Source of the DNA: an uncultured Collinsella sp.
GTDB lineage: Bacteria > Actinomycetota > Coriobacteriia > Coriobacteriales > Coriobacteriaceae
Direction of reading: 5' to 3'
Assembly: GCA_900550815.1 (NCBI GenBank)
Contig: URTW01000091.1
Coordinates: 1 to 7,679 of the forward strand
DNA: 7,679 bases
Below are positions 1-6,155 of the stretch, piece by piece. Position numbers and translations under genes: made by a program. Within the stretch, counting starts at the first letter, position 1; each line of letters opens with the position of its first letter. Under the pieces are notes generated by a model. It did no database searches and was not told the origin of the DNA. It saw nothing but the letters and a program-made list of their open reading frames with translations.

Positions 1-59
1 GTCGGCGATCATCGCGTGCGTGCGTGGCCCACATCCGCTCCCGAACGGGCACACGGGTG

Positions 60-76
60 CTTAAGGCCGACTTAAT
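60..76 (+). promoter_or_regulatory. Candidate regulator-binding direct repeat upstream of the VanR-like gene
   Basis: The hexamers CTTAAG (60-65) and CTTAAT (71-76) are repeated with an 11-bp period. The inner part also reads as an inverted repeat, TTAAG-N5-CTTAA (61-75). Tandem half-sites spaced by about one helical turn are the usual target layout for OmpR/PhoB-family regulators, so this could be an autoregulatory site. Binding is inferred from layout only. The rest of 1-140 shows no gene I can support; short open stretches at the left edge could be the tail of an upstream gene but carry no recognisable motif. Confidence 0.25.
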
Positions 77-114
77 CACCCACGCTTGTTGTGTGTGGCG
101 TGCGTCGCCTCGGG

Positions 115-120
115 CATAAT
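115..120 (+). promoter_or_regulatory. Candidate -10 box for the VanR-like operon
   Basis: CATAAT matches the -10 consensus in five of six positions and lies 20 bases before the ATG at 141, which would give a short leader of about 14 nt. No good -35 is seen at 16-18 bp; the upstream sequence is TG/GT-rich. That would fit an activator-dependent promoter, perhaps using the direct repeat at 60-76. Confidence 0.3.
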
Positions 121-140
121 GGAGCGCGAGAGGAGCACGC

Positions 141-836
141 ATGAACGAGCGCATTTTGGTAGTTGATGACGAGAAGGCCATCGCCGACTTGGTTGGTATC
201 TACCTTACAAAAGAGGGCTTTGATGTCCAGATTGCCTATAGCGGGGCCGATGCTGCCAAGGCAATCTTGGAGCAGGAGTTCGATCTGGCGCTGCTGGATG
301 TCATGCTGCCCGATATCGATGGATTTGAGCTGCTGCGTACGATCCGTTCCAGCCATACCTATCCCGTGATCATGCTGACGGCGCGCGATGCCCAGCAAGA
401 CAAGATCGAGGGCCTTTCGCTTGGCGCGGACGATTACGTGGTTAAGCCGTTCCGTCCGCTGGAGCTCATCGCGCGCGTGCACGCTCAGCTTCGCCGCTAC
501 ACCAGCTACGGTAGCCGTGCACAGGCGGCCGAGTCGCCGACCATTCAGCTCGACGGCTTGGAGATCAACCGCGATGCTCGTTCCGTGACAGTGGACGGTT
601 CACCGGTTCGCCTCACGCCCACCGAGTATTCAATCTTGCTGTATCTGGTCGAGCATCGCGGCAGCGTGGTGGCCGTGGAGGACCTGTTCCGCGCGGTGTG
701 GAACGAGGACTTTATGCCCGGCTCCAACAATACGGTGATGGTGCATATTCGCCACTTGCGCGAAAAGATCGGCGACGACGCACAAAAGCCACGCTTTATC
801 AAAAACGTCTGGGGCGTCGGCTACATCATCGAATAA
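141..836 (+). CDS. VanR-like OmpR-family response regulator
   Basis: This is a 231-residue cytoplasmic DNA-binding response regulator. The receiver domain (about 3-117) shows the acidic pocket D9-D10, the phospho-acceptor D53 in LLDVMLPD, T80 in IMLTARD and K102 in VVKPFRPLEL. The winged-helix effector domain (about 130-231) has LTPTEYSILLYL, the SNNTVMVHIRHLREKIG recognition region and the final VWGVGYIIE hairpin. The KPFRPLELIARV stretch and the SNNTVMVHIRHLREK region strongly resemble VanR of glycopeptide-resistance clusters, but no vanH/A/X-type genes are present, so glycopeptide resistance is not implied. The start is set by AGGAG at 131-135, five bases before the ATG. The partner kinase begins 26 bases downstream, so the two are almost surely co-transcribed. 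The ligand and target genes are unknown. Confidence 0.95.
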   Translation: MNERILVVDDEKAIADLVGIYLTKEGFDVQIAYSGADAAKAILEQEFDLALLDVMLPDIDGFELLRTIRSSHTYPVIMLTARDAQQDKIEGLSLGADDYVVKPFRPLELIARVHAQLRRYTSYGSRAQAAESPTIQLDGLEINRDARSVTVDGSPVRLTPTEYSILLYLVEHRGSVVAVEDLFRAVWNEDFMPGSNNTVMVHIRHLREKIGDDAQKPRFIKNVWGVGYIIE

Positions 837-862
837 CGCTTTTTGCTTGTGAGGATCTTGAT

Positions 863-2101
863 ATGACAAAAGACGATAGGCAAGCGTTCGAGGCGCCCGA
901 GCGGCTCTTTGAATACGTGAGGTTGGTCGTCGACAACCGCGCGCTTGCAACGGTGCTGCTCTTTTTGCTGAGCCTGCTGCTGATTGGCATCGACAACATC
1001 GTCGGAATCTTGGCGGTGCTGCTTGTCGGCTTTTTGCTGATCGATCGATTTGAGATCGTGCGCCGCTGCGTGGTGATTGGCGGCGCCGCGTGGGCCATGA
1101 CGTTGGCGATTGGCGCCATGGCGCTCGGCGGCATCGAAGGGCCGGTGCTGTTCGATGCCGGCTTTGTATTCAACATGCTTGGCTTTGTGCTGGCGCTTGC
1201 CGCGTGCGTGCTGTTCTTGTGTGGCCGCGCCCTGTACTACCAGGGCTACGAGCAGGGCGAGCAGCATGCCGATTGTGTGCTGGCTGCTCGTATTCAAGAT
1301 CGCCTGATCGATCACCCCGACACCTGGGACAACATTGACGGCGACTTCTTGGAGGTCGAGGGCGCCCTTAACCGCGTGCGTGACCGTGAGCGCAAGGTGC
1401 AGCAAGCTCTGCGTGACGAGTCGCATCGCAAGGACGATCTGGTCACGTACTTGGCACATGACCTACGCACCCCGCTTGCCAGTGTGGTGGGCTATCTTTC
1501 GCTGCTGCAAGAGGCTCCTGAGCTGCCGGTTGAGCAACGTGCGCACTTTACGGGCGTGGCTCTCGACAAAGCGCACCGGCTCGATGCGCTCATCGAAGAG
1601 TTCTTCGATATCACGCGCTTTGACTTCCACGATATCGTGCTCACGCGCGGCTATGTTGATCTGGGGTTGCTGCTGGCTCAGGTGGCTGACGAGTTCTATC
1701 CCATCCTCAACGAGCAGCATAAGGAAGCCCAAGTTGATATTCGCGAGGACCTGACGGTGCTCGTGGATGGCGACAAGATGGCTCGCGTGTTCAACAACAT
1801 CATGAAAAACGCCGTTGCCTATAGCTATGAGGGCTCGACCATCACGATCGAGGCCAGACGCCGGGACGGCGGTGGCGTGCGCGTGCGCTTTATCAATCAG
1901 GGCGATCCCATCCCTGAGGCAAAGCTCAAGGTGATCTTTGAGAAGTTCTATCGCCTGGATGCGGCGCGTGCGACCAATCGCGGCGGCGCTGGACTGGGGC
2001 TTGCCATCGCCAAGGAGATCGTATGCGCGCACGGCGGTACCGTTGCATGTGAATCGACGCCCGAACACACGATATTCACCATCGAGCTGCCCGCCGCATA
2101 G
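863..2101 (+). CDS. VanS-like membrane sensor histidine kinase
   Basis: This is a 412-residue kinase that should phosphorylate the regulator just upstream. The N-terminus has four hydrophobic segments at about 28-43, 45-60, 69-88 and 100-120, joined by very short loops, so there is no sizeable extracytoplasmic sensor domain. A charged linker (about 125-190) leads to the HisKA domain with the H-box LAHDLRTPL (H199). The ATPase domain has the N-box NNIMKNA (N316), a first G-box NQGDPIPE where the usual Asp is Asn, as I recall from VanS-type kinases, then FEKFYRLD and the glycine lid GGAGLGLAIAKE. GAGG at 851-854, eight bases before ATG 863, fixes the start; a longer in-frame reading from 698 would overlap the regulator gene and has no such site. 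The short loops suggest intramembrane or partner-based sensing, which is inference. Confidence 0.93.
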   Translation: MTKDDRQAFEAPERLFEYVRLVVDNRALATVLLFLLSLLLIGIDNIVGILAVLLVGFLLIDRFEIVRRCVVIGGAAWAMTLAIGAMALGGIEGPVLFDAGFVFNMLGFVLALAACVLFLCGRALYYQGYEQGEQHADCVLAARIQDRLIDHPDTWDNIDGDFLEVEGALNRVRDRERKVQQALRDESHRKDDLVTYLAHDLRTPLASVVGYLSLLQEAPELPVEQRAHFTGVALDKAHRLDALIEEFFDITRFDFHDIVLTRGYVDLGLLLAQVADEFYPILNEQHKEAQVDIREDLTVLVDGDKMARVFNNIMKNAVAYSYEGSTITIEARRRDGGGVRVRFINQGDPIPEAKLKVIFEKFYRLDAARATNRGGAGLGLAIAKEIVCAHGGTVACESTPEHTIFTIELPAA

Positions 2102-2111
2102 CCAGTGTGCC

Positions 2112-2150
2112 CTTACAAACACTTGACAATGCGCTCACGTGCATATGAGC
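2112..2150 (+). promoter_or_regulatory. Candidate pstB promoter and operator region
   Basis: A perfect -35-like TTGACA lies at 2123-2128. The nearest -10-like hexamer, TATGAG (2144-2149), has a short 15-bp spacer and matches only four of six bases. TTACAA (2113-2118) and TTGACA (2123-2128) also form a direct repeat with a 10-bp period, loosely resembling tandem TTAACA-type boxes bound by PhoP in Bacillus. GCTCACGTG (2133-2141) abuts CATATGAGC (2142-2150), an 18-bp palindrome with 14 of 18 bases symmetric. A repressor or activator could bind here. Function is inferred from position and symmetry alone. Confidence 0.35.
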
Positions 2151-2162
2151 CGCGATTCCTAC

Positions 2163-2189
2163 TATCGATACTGCTGAATTGATATCGAT
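2163..2189 (+). promoter_or_regulatory. Repeated TATCGAT motif ahead of pstB
   Basis: TATCGAT occurs at 2163-2169 and again at 2183-2189, exactly 20 bp apart, or about two helical turns. The first copy is part of the perfect palindrome TATCGATA (2163-2170). The pair also forms an inverted repeat with 7-bp arms (2164-2170 and 2183-2189) around 12 bases. The motif lies between the candidate promoter and the ribosome binding site GGAGG (2192-2196), so it could be an operator or a weak leader hairpin. No binding protein is known to me. Confidence 0.25.
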
Positions 2190-2204
2190 GTGGAGGTATG
2201 CGGT

Positions 2205-3080
2205 ATGACGGCTGCTGCGGCTGTGGAGCCCACGGAGCTTGAAGAACTCATGAAAGCGCAGGCCGAGGCCGCGCGCGAGCGCGAGGTTGGGGATGCGACT
2301 CGCCCCACGGCAGAGGATCTTGCCGCCTCGCCGACGCGCATCGATGTCGAGGGCCTCGACCTGTTCTATGGCGACCATCATGCGCTCAAGGACGTGAATA
2401 TCAAGATCCGCGACAAGCAGATCACCTCGTTCATCGGGCCTTCGGGCTGCGGAAAGTCCACGTTGCTGCGCTGCTTTAACCGCATGAACGACGGCATCAA
2501 GGATTGCCGCATCGAGGGCAAGATTGCGCTCGATGGTCAAGATATCCTGGGCGACTACGACATCTGCCGCTTGCGCCAGCGCGTGGGCATGGTGTTCCAG
2601 CGCCCCAACCCGTTTCCCATGAGCATCTACGACAACGTCGCCTACGGTCCTCGCGGCATGGGAGTGCGCGACCGCGTCGTGCTCGACGAGCTGGTCGAGG
2701 ATTCCCTTCGTCGCGCTGCGCTATGGGATGAGGTCAAGGACAAGCTCAAAGAGTCGGGTCTGGGTCTTTCGGGCGGCCAGCAGCAGCGTCTGTGCATCGC
2801 CCGCGCACTTGCCGTGCAGCCCGACATTCTGCTGATGGACGAGCCGACCTCGGCACTCGACCCTGTGTCGACGCTGGTGGTGGAGCAGCTGGCCTGCGAG
2901 CTCAAAGAGACCTGCGCGCTCGTGGTCGTTACGCACAATATGCAGCAGGCGGCGCGTATCTCCGATTCGGTCGCATTCTTTTTGCTGGGTGAGCTGGTGG
3001 AGCACGCGCCCACCGCGCAACTCTTCAAGAATCCGACCGATCCGCGCACGGCGGATTATTTGACGGGACGTTTTGGCTGA
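2205..3080 (+). CDS. pstB: Phosphate ABC transporter ATP-binding protein PstB
   Basis: This 291-residue ATPase powers high-affinity phosphate import on the inner face of the membrane with PstC/PstA and the binding protein PstS. It shows Walker [10 protein letters not shown] (78-86, K84), the Q-loop with the PstB-typical [15 protein letters not shown], the signature LSGGQ (188-192), Walker B ILLMDEP (D212, E213) and the H-loop H244. The [11 protein letters not shown] tail and the [16 protein letters not shown] end are characteristic of PstB. GGAGG at 2192-2196, eight bases before ATG 2205, fixes the start; an in-frame GTG at 2190 precedes and overlaps that site, so it is unlikely. About 45 charged, probably helical residues precede the ABC domain, making the protein longer than the roughly 257-residue E. 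coli form. No other Pst subunit or PhoU is visible here; a phosphate-type regulator pair follows. Confidence 0.95.
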   Translation: MTAAAAVEPTELEELMKAQAEAAREREVGDATRPTAEDLAASPTRIDVEGLDLFYGDHHALKDVNIKIRDKQITSFIGPSGCGKSTLLRCFNRMNDGIKDCRIEGKIALDGQDILGDYDICRLRQRVGMVFQRPNPFPMSIYDNVAYGPRGMGVRDRVVLDELVEDSLRRAALWDEVKDKLKESGLGLSGGQQQRLCIARALAVQPDILLMDEPTSALDPVSTLVVEQLACELKETCALVVVTHNMQQAARISDSVAFFLLGELVEHAPTAQLFKNPTDPRTADYLTGRFG

Positions 3081-3090
3081 TACCATCTAG

Positions 3091-3104
3091 TAAAGGTACC
3101 TTTA
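3091..3104 (+). promoter_or_regulatory. Perfect 14-bp palindrome between pstB and the PhoP-like gene
   Basis: TAAAGGTACCTTTA is fully self-complementary and ends 40 bases before the ATG at 3145. A weak -10-like TAAGAT (3109-3114) follows directly, with no convincing -35 at the right distance. The palindrome has no spacer for a stable hairpin loop and no T-run, so a dimeric-protein operator is more likely than a terminator. It could give the regulator pair its own control apart from pstB. Its role is inferred. Confidence 0.35.
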
Positions 3105-3144
3105 GGGTTAAGATGCGGTCATGCCGGCCGCAAAGGGGTTCAAC

Positions 3145-3873
3145 ATGATCTATTACGTCGAGGACGATGACAACATCAGGGATTTGACGGTCTATGCACT
3201 GCGCAAGCAGGGGATTGAGGCCGAAGGCTTTTCGTGCGACGGTGAGTTTAAGGCTGCCGTGGCGCGACGGGTACCCGATGCCGTCCTGCTCGACATCATG
3301 CTGCCCGATACCGATGGCTTGGCGATTATGCGTCGACTGCGTGCCGATCGCCTGACGGCGACGGTGCCCATCATGATGCTTACCGCCAAGGATACCGAGC
3401 TCGACAAGGTGATGGCGCTCGATGGCGGTGCCGACGATTACCTGACTAAGCCGTTTTCGCTCATGGAGCTTGCGAGCCGCTGCCGCGCACTGCTGCGTCG
3501 CGGCGGCATGGTCAAGCAGGCGAGCGATGTGCTCAGCGTGGGCGACATCGTGCTCTCGCCCAGCCATCGCGAGGTGACCGTTGCCGGCGAGCCGCTTAAG
3601 CTCACCCTGCGCGAGTTCGACCTGCTCGAGTACCTCATGCGCAAGCCCGGCGTGGTCTTTACCCGCGAGTCGTTGCTGCAGAGCGTGTGGGGCTGGGACT
3701 TCGACGGCGGTTCGCGCACCGTTGACGTGCACGTGCAGACGCTTCGCCAAAAACTGGGCGAGCATGCCAGCGCCATCGAGACCGTGCGCGGCGTGGGCTA
3801 CCGCTTGGCCGAGCCTTCTGCCGGTGATGGTGCCGAAGGTGACGACACCGCGGCCACCGCATCGGAGGAGTAA
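3145..3873 (+). CDS. phoP: PhoP/PhoB-type OmpR-family response regulator
   Basis: This is a 242-residue regulator. The receiver domain starts MIYYVEDDDNIR (acidic residues E6-D9), with phospho-acceptor D50 in LLDIMLPD, T80 in IMMLTAKD and K102 in LTKPFSLMEL. The winged-helix domain (about 128-222) shows LTLREFDLLEYL, VWGWDFDGGSRTVDVHVQ, LRQKLG and the closing VRGVGYRL. I chose ATG 3145 because GGGG at 3135-3138 sits six bases upstream and the protein then begins at the first receiver strand; an in-frame ATG at 3121 would add eight residues without a clear ribosome binding site. An acidic, Ala/Gly-rich tail of about 20 residues (to E242) follows the effector domain. Its place between pstB and a PhoR-like kinase makes phosphate-starvation control the best guess; a RegX3-like role would look the same. 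Confidence 0.9.
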   Translation: MIYYVEDDDNIRDLTVYALRKQGIEAEGFSCDGEFKAAVARRVPDAVLLDIMLPDTDGLAIMRRLRADRLTATVPIMMLTAKDTELDKVMALDGGADDYLTKPFSLMELASRCRALLRRGGMVKQASDVLSVGDIVLSPSHREVTVAGEPLKLTLREFDLLEYLMRKPGVVFTRESLLQSVWGWDFDGGSRTVDVHVQTLRQKLGEHASAIETVRGVGYRLAEPSAGDGAEGDDTAATASEE

Positions 3874-3876
3874 CCC

Positions 3877-5301
3877 GTGGTCTTCGCCCCCCAGGGAAAA
3901 CATACGCTGTCGCACCGCGTTTTTGTGACGATCTTTGTCTGCGCCATGGCGGTTATCGTGGCGTTTACGGTGTTGGGTGCGTTCTTTGTGCAAAACACCT
4001 TGGCGGATGCCACGAGTACCAATCTGGCGCAGGAAACCGAGCTCATTGCTGCCGCTCTCGACGAACAGCAGGAGCCCATCCCGTTCTTGCGTAGTCTCGA
4101 TCGCGAGGACTTGCGAATCACGCTGATTAACAAGGATGGATCGGTTGCCTACGACAACGAGGCGTCGCCTTCCATACTGCCCAACCATGGCGATCGCCCC
4201 GAGGTCATCGAGGCCTTTGAGAGTGGTTTGGGTTCCGCGGAGCGCGCAAGCTCTACGCTCGACGAGATTATGCTGTATCGCGCCGTCGCCCTTGATAACG
4301 GCCAGGTTGTCCGCTTGGCGCAGGCCCAGCCTGGCGTTGCGGCGATTTTGCTGTCGATGGTGGCGCCGATGCTGCTTATCGCAGCAGCGGGTGCGGTACT
4401 CTCGTTTTTTATGGCGCGCCGCGAGTCCCGTGCCATCATCGCGCCGTTGCAAGAGGTGGATTTGGACCACCCACGCCGTAGCTATGAGCACGCCTATGCC
4501 GAGATGGTCCCCATGCTTGAGCGTATTGAGTCGCAGCGCCAGGAGCTCAAGCGCCAAATGGCGGTGCTGGCGGACAACGACCGTATGCGCCGCGAGTTCA
4601 CGGCGAATATCACCCATGAGCTCAAGACGCCGCTTACGGCGATTTCGGGCTATGCCGAGCTCATCGCAAACGGCATGGTCGAGGGCGAGGGCGACCTGCG
4701 CAACTTTGGCGGTCGCATCTATCGTGAGGCGGGCCGCTTGGCAGCGCTTGTCAACGACATCCTTACGCTGTCTAACTTGGACGAGGCCGAGCGTGCAACT
4801 GAGGGCGAGGCGGTGCCCATTGGGTCCACGGAGCCTATTGAGCTCTCGCGTGCCATCTACGCGGTTGAGCAGCGTCTTGAACAGGTCGCCCGTCAGGCGA
4901 ATGTGACGATAAGTCATGAGACCAAGCCTGTGGTCATCGAAGGTGTGTCGCGCTTGATTGACGAGCTCATCTATAATCTGGCGAGCAACGCCATCCGCTA
5001 CAATCGACCCGGCGGTGCGGTTACGCTGCAGTGCGGCACCAACGACGAAGGCCATCCGTTCCTTGCGGTCGCCGACACGGGAATCGGTATCGCGCCTGAA
5101 GAACAGGGCAAGGTATTTGAGCGGTTCTATCGCGTGGACAAGAGTAGGTCCAAGGCGCGCGGCGGAACCGGTCTGGGGCTTGCAATTGTCAAGCATGCGG
5201 CCCTGTATCATCACGCCACGCTCGATCTGTCGAGCGAGTTGGGCGTGGGAACCACCATTACGGTGACGTTTCCCATACGGCAGGACGAGCCATTCGCATA
5301 G
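3877..5301 (+). CDS. phoR: PhoR-type sensor histidine kinase
   Basis: This 474-residue kinase is the likely partner of the preceding regulator. It has TM1 at about 14-38, an extracytoplasmic domain (about 39-150) with LITLINKDG-like strand sequence and an NHGDRPEVIEAF segment as in PhoR/PnpS sensors, then TM2 at 153-178. A degenerate HAMP-like linker (SRAIIAPLQEVDLDHP) and a coiled segment follow, with no recognisable cytoplasmic PAS domain. The H-box is ITHELKTPL (H247), the N-box NLASNAIRYN (N371), G1 is DTGIGI (D400), then FERFYRVDKSRS and GGTGLGLAIVKH. The start is GTG 3877, with GGAGG at 3864-3868 eight bases upstream, inside the end of the regulator gene; only three bases separate the stop from this start, so translation is probably coupled. 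The phosphate role is inferred from pstB nearby. Confidence 0.9.
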   Translation: MVFAPQGKHTLSHRVFVTIFVCAMAVIVAFTVLGAFFVQNTLADATSTNLAQETELIAAALDEQQEPIPFLRSLDREDLRITLINKDGSVAYDNEASPSILPNHGDRPEVIEAFESGLGSAERASSTLDEIMLYRAVALDNGQVVRLAQAQPGVAAILLSMVAPMLLIAAAGAVLSFFMARRESRAIIAPLQEVDLDHPRRSYEHAYAEMVPMLERIESQRQELKRQMAVLADNDRMRREFTANITHELKTPLTAISGYAELIANGMVEGEGDLRNFGGRIYREAGRLAALVNDILTLSNLDEAERATEGEAVPIGSTEPIELSRAIYAVEQRLEQVARQANVTISHETKPVVIEGVSRLIDELIYNLASNAIRYNRPGGAVTLQCGTNDEGHPFLAVADTGIGIAPEEQGKVFERFYRVDKSRSKARGGTGLGLAIVKHAALYHHATLDLSSELGVGTTITVTFPIRQDEPFA

Positions 5302-5326
5302 CGATACAACATAGATATTGATGCAG

Positions 5327-5370
5327 ACGCCGCATTTGACTTTCGGGTGCGGCGTTGTTGTGCAATTTTA
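5327..5370 (+). terminator. Probable intrinsic terminator after phoR
   Basis: ACGCCGCA (5327-5334) pairs perfectly with TGCGGCGT (5348-5355) around a 13-base loop. A T/G-rich stretch follows and ends in TTTT (5366-5369). The T-tract is not immediately next to the stem, so termination may be partial. It sits 25 bases after the phoR stop and separates the signalling block from the polysaccharide genes. Confidence 0.6.
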
Positions 5371-5387
5371 CGATTGCTTCCGACATT

Positions 5388-5449
5388 TTTACAGGAGAGC
5401 CTGTTTCTTATGTATAGAGTTTGGTCTCGGTAAAAAGATGCGATAACAT
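5388..5449 (+). promoter_or_regulatory. Candidate promoter region of the cpsC-cpsD-cpsB genes
   Basis: Two overlapping promoter-like arrangements are visible. One pairs TTTACA (5388-5393, five of six to the -35 consensus) with TATAGA (5413-5418) over 19 bp. The other pairs TTGGTC (5421-5426) with TAACAT (5444-5449) over 17 bp. An inverted repeat, ACAGG-AGAG-CCTGT (5391-5404), overlaps the first and could be an operator. I cannot choose between them from sequence. The terminator upstream and the longest AT-rich gap in the window support a promoter here. Confidence 0.4.
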
Positions 5450-5496
5450 ACGGACAGTTTTGTCAATCCGAACTGGGGAAATGAAAGGCAAGCTGC

Positions 5497-6153
5497 ATGA
5501 CCCTTCTCGAACTGTTCCAGCTGCTGAAGAAGCACCTTAAGCTGGTCATCACCCTTCCGGTGGTCTGCGCGATCGCCATGGGCATCGTGTCCTTCGTTGC
5601 GATGGACAACACCTATACCGCGACGACGAGCATGTACATTCTCGCCAAGACCGACGATAGCGGTCAGATGAGCTACAACGATCTCTCGGCGAGTCAGATG
5701 CTTTCCAACGATATCGCCACGCTGCTGGATAGCGATAGCGTTAAGAGCGGTGCTGCCAATGAGCTGGGCCTTGCTGACCTGGATGACTACAAGGTGTCTG
5801 TTTCCTCCGAGACCACCACGCGTGTCATTACGCTTTCGGTTACCGGCACCGATGCCAAGGAGACGGCTAAGGTCGCAAAGGCCATGGCCAGCTCGGTGAG
5901 TACGGTCGCTCAGAACGTCGGCGCTGCCCAGAGCATCAACGTTATCGACGAGGCTAAGACTCCCGAAGTCCCCAGCGGCCCCAAGCGTATGCTGTACGTT
6001 GCTGTCGCGTTCCTCGCGGGCATCTTTATCGCAGTTGCCTATGTCGTTTTGGCAGACATGCTCAACACCCGCATCCGCGGTGCCGAAGAGGCAGAAGAGC
6101 TCCTGGGCATTCCCGTTGTTGGCCGAATTCCGGCTATGAAAGGTGGTAAATAG
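5497..6153 (+). CDS. cpsC: Wzz/CpsC-type polysaccharide co-polymerase (tyrosine kinase modulator)
   Basis: This 218-residue membrane protein has the Wzz architecture: a short cytoplasmic N-terminus (LLELFQLLKKHLKLV), TM1 at about 15-36, an extracytoplasmic domain (about 37-164) and TM2 at about 166-187. The proline-rich motif PEVPSGPKR (156-164) just before TM2 is typical of the family. The C-terminal cytoplasmic tail ends LLGIPVVGRIPAMKGGK; in Gram-positive systems such tails bind and activate the BY-kinase encoded next. Its likely role is setting polysaccharide chain length and coupling synthesis to export. AAAGG at 5484-5488, eight bases before ATG 5497, fixes the start. The last codons carry AGGTGG (6141-6146), which serves as the ribosome binding site of the kinase gene two bases downstream. 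The length is close to the usual 220-250 residues. Confidence 0.9.
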   Translation: MTLLELFQLLKKHLKLVITLPVVCAIAMGIVSFVAMDNTYTATTSMYILAKTDDSGQMSYNDLSASQMLSNDIATLLDSDSVKSGAANELGLADLDDYKVSVSSETTTRVITLSVTGTDAKETAKVAKAMASSVSTVAQNVGAAQSINVIDEAKTPEVPSGPKRMLYVAVAFLAGIFIAVAYVVLADMLNTRIRGAEEAEELLGIPVVGRIPAMKGGK

Positions 6154-6155
6154 GC

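Noticed and set aside
14..26. GCGT-rich short tandem repeat at the left edge
   Set aside because: Only about three units in GC-rich DNA; too short to call a repeat element.
698..862. Upstream extension of the VanS-like kinase to an in-frame ATG at 698
   Set aside because: It would overlap 139 bases of the regulator gene and add residues with no family match; GAGG before ATG 863 supports the shorter form.
141..2101. Part of a vancomycin-resistance cluster
   Set aside because: The regulator and kinase resemble VanR/VanS, but no ligase, dehydrogenase or dipeptidase gene is in the window; VanRS-like pairs without resistance genes are common in this kind of organism.
821..2122. Two long minus-strand reading frames opposite the VanS-like kinase
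   Set aside because: Same antisense effect of GC-rich codon use; the products are low-complexity, rich in His, Arg and Gln, with no family motifs.
2104..2123. Inverted repeat AGTGT/ACACT just after the VanS-like kinase gene as a terminator
   Set aside because: The stem is only 5 bp, has a 10-base loop and no T-run follows, so termination is not supported.
3025..5214. A 729-codon open reading frame on the minus strand opposite the phoP and phoR genes
   Set aside because: It runs codon-for-codon opposite phoP and phoR, so it would be broken only by TTA, CTA or TCA codons in those genes, which are rare in GC-rich DNA. Its protein shows no recognisable domain and the plus-strand genes have full motifs and ribosome binding sites.
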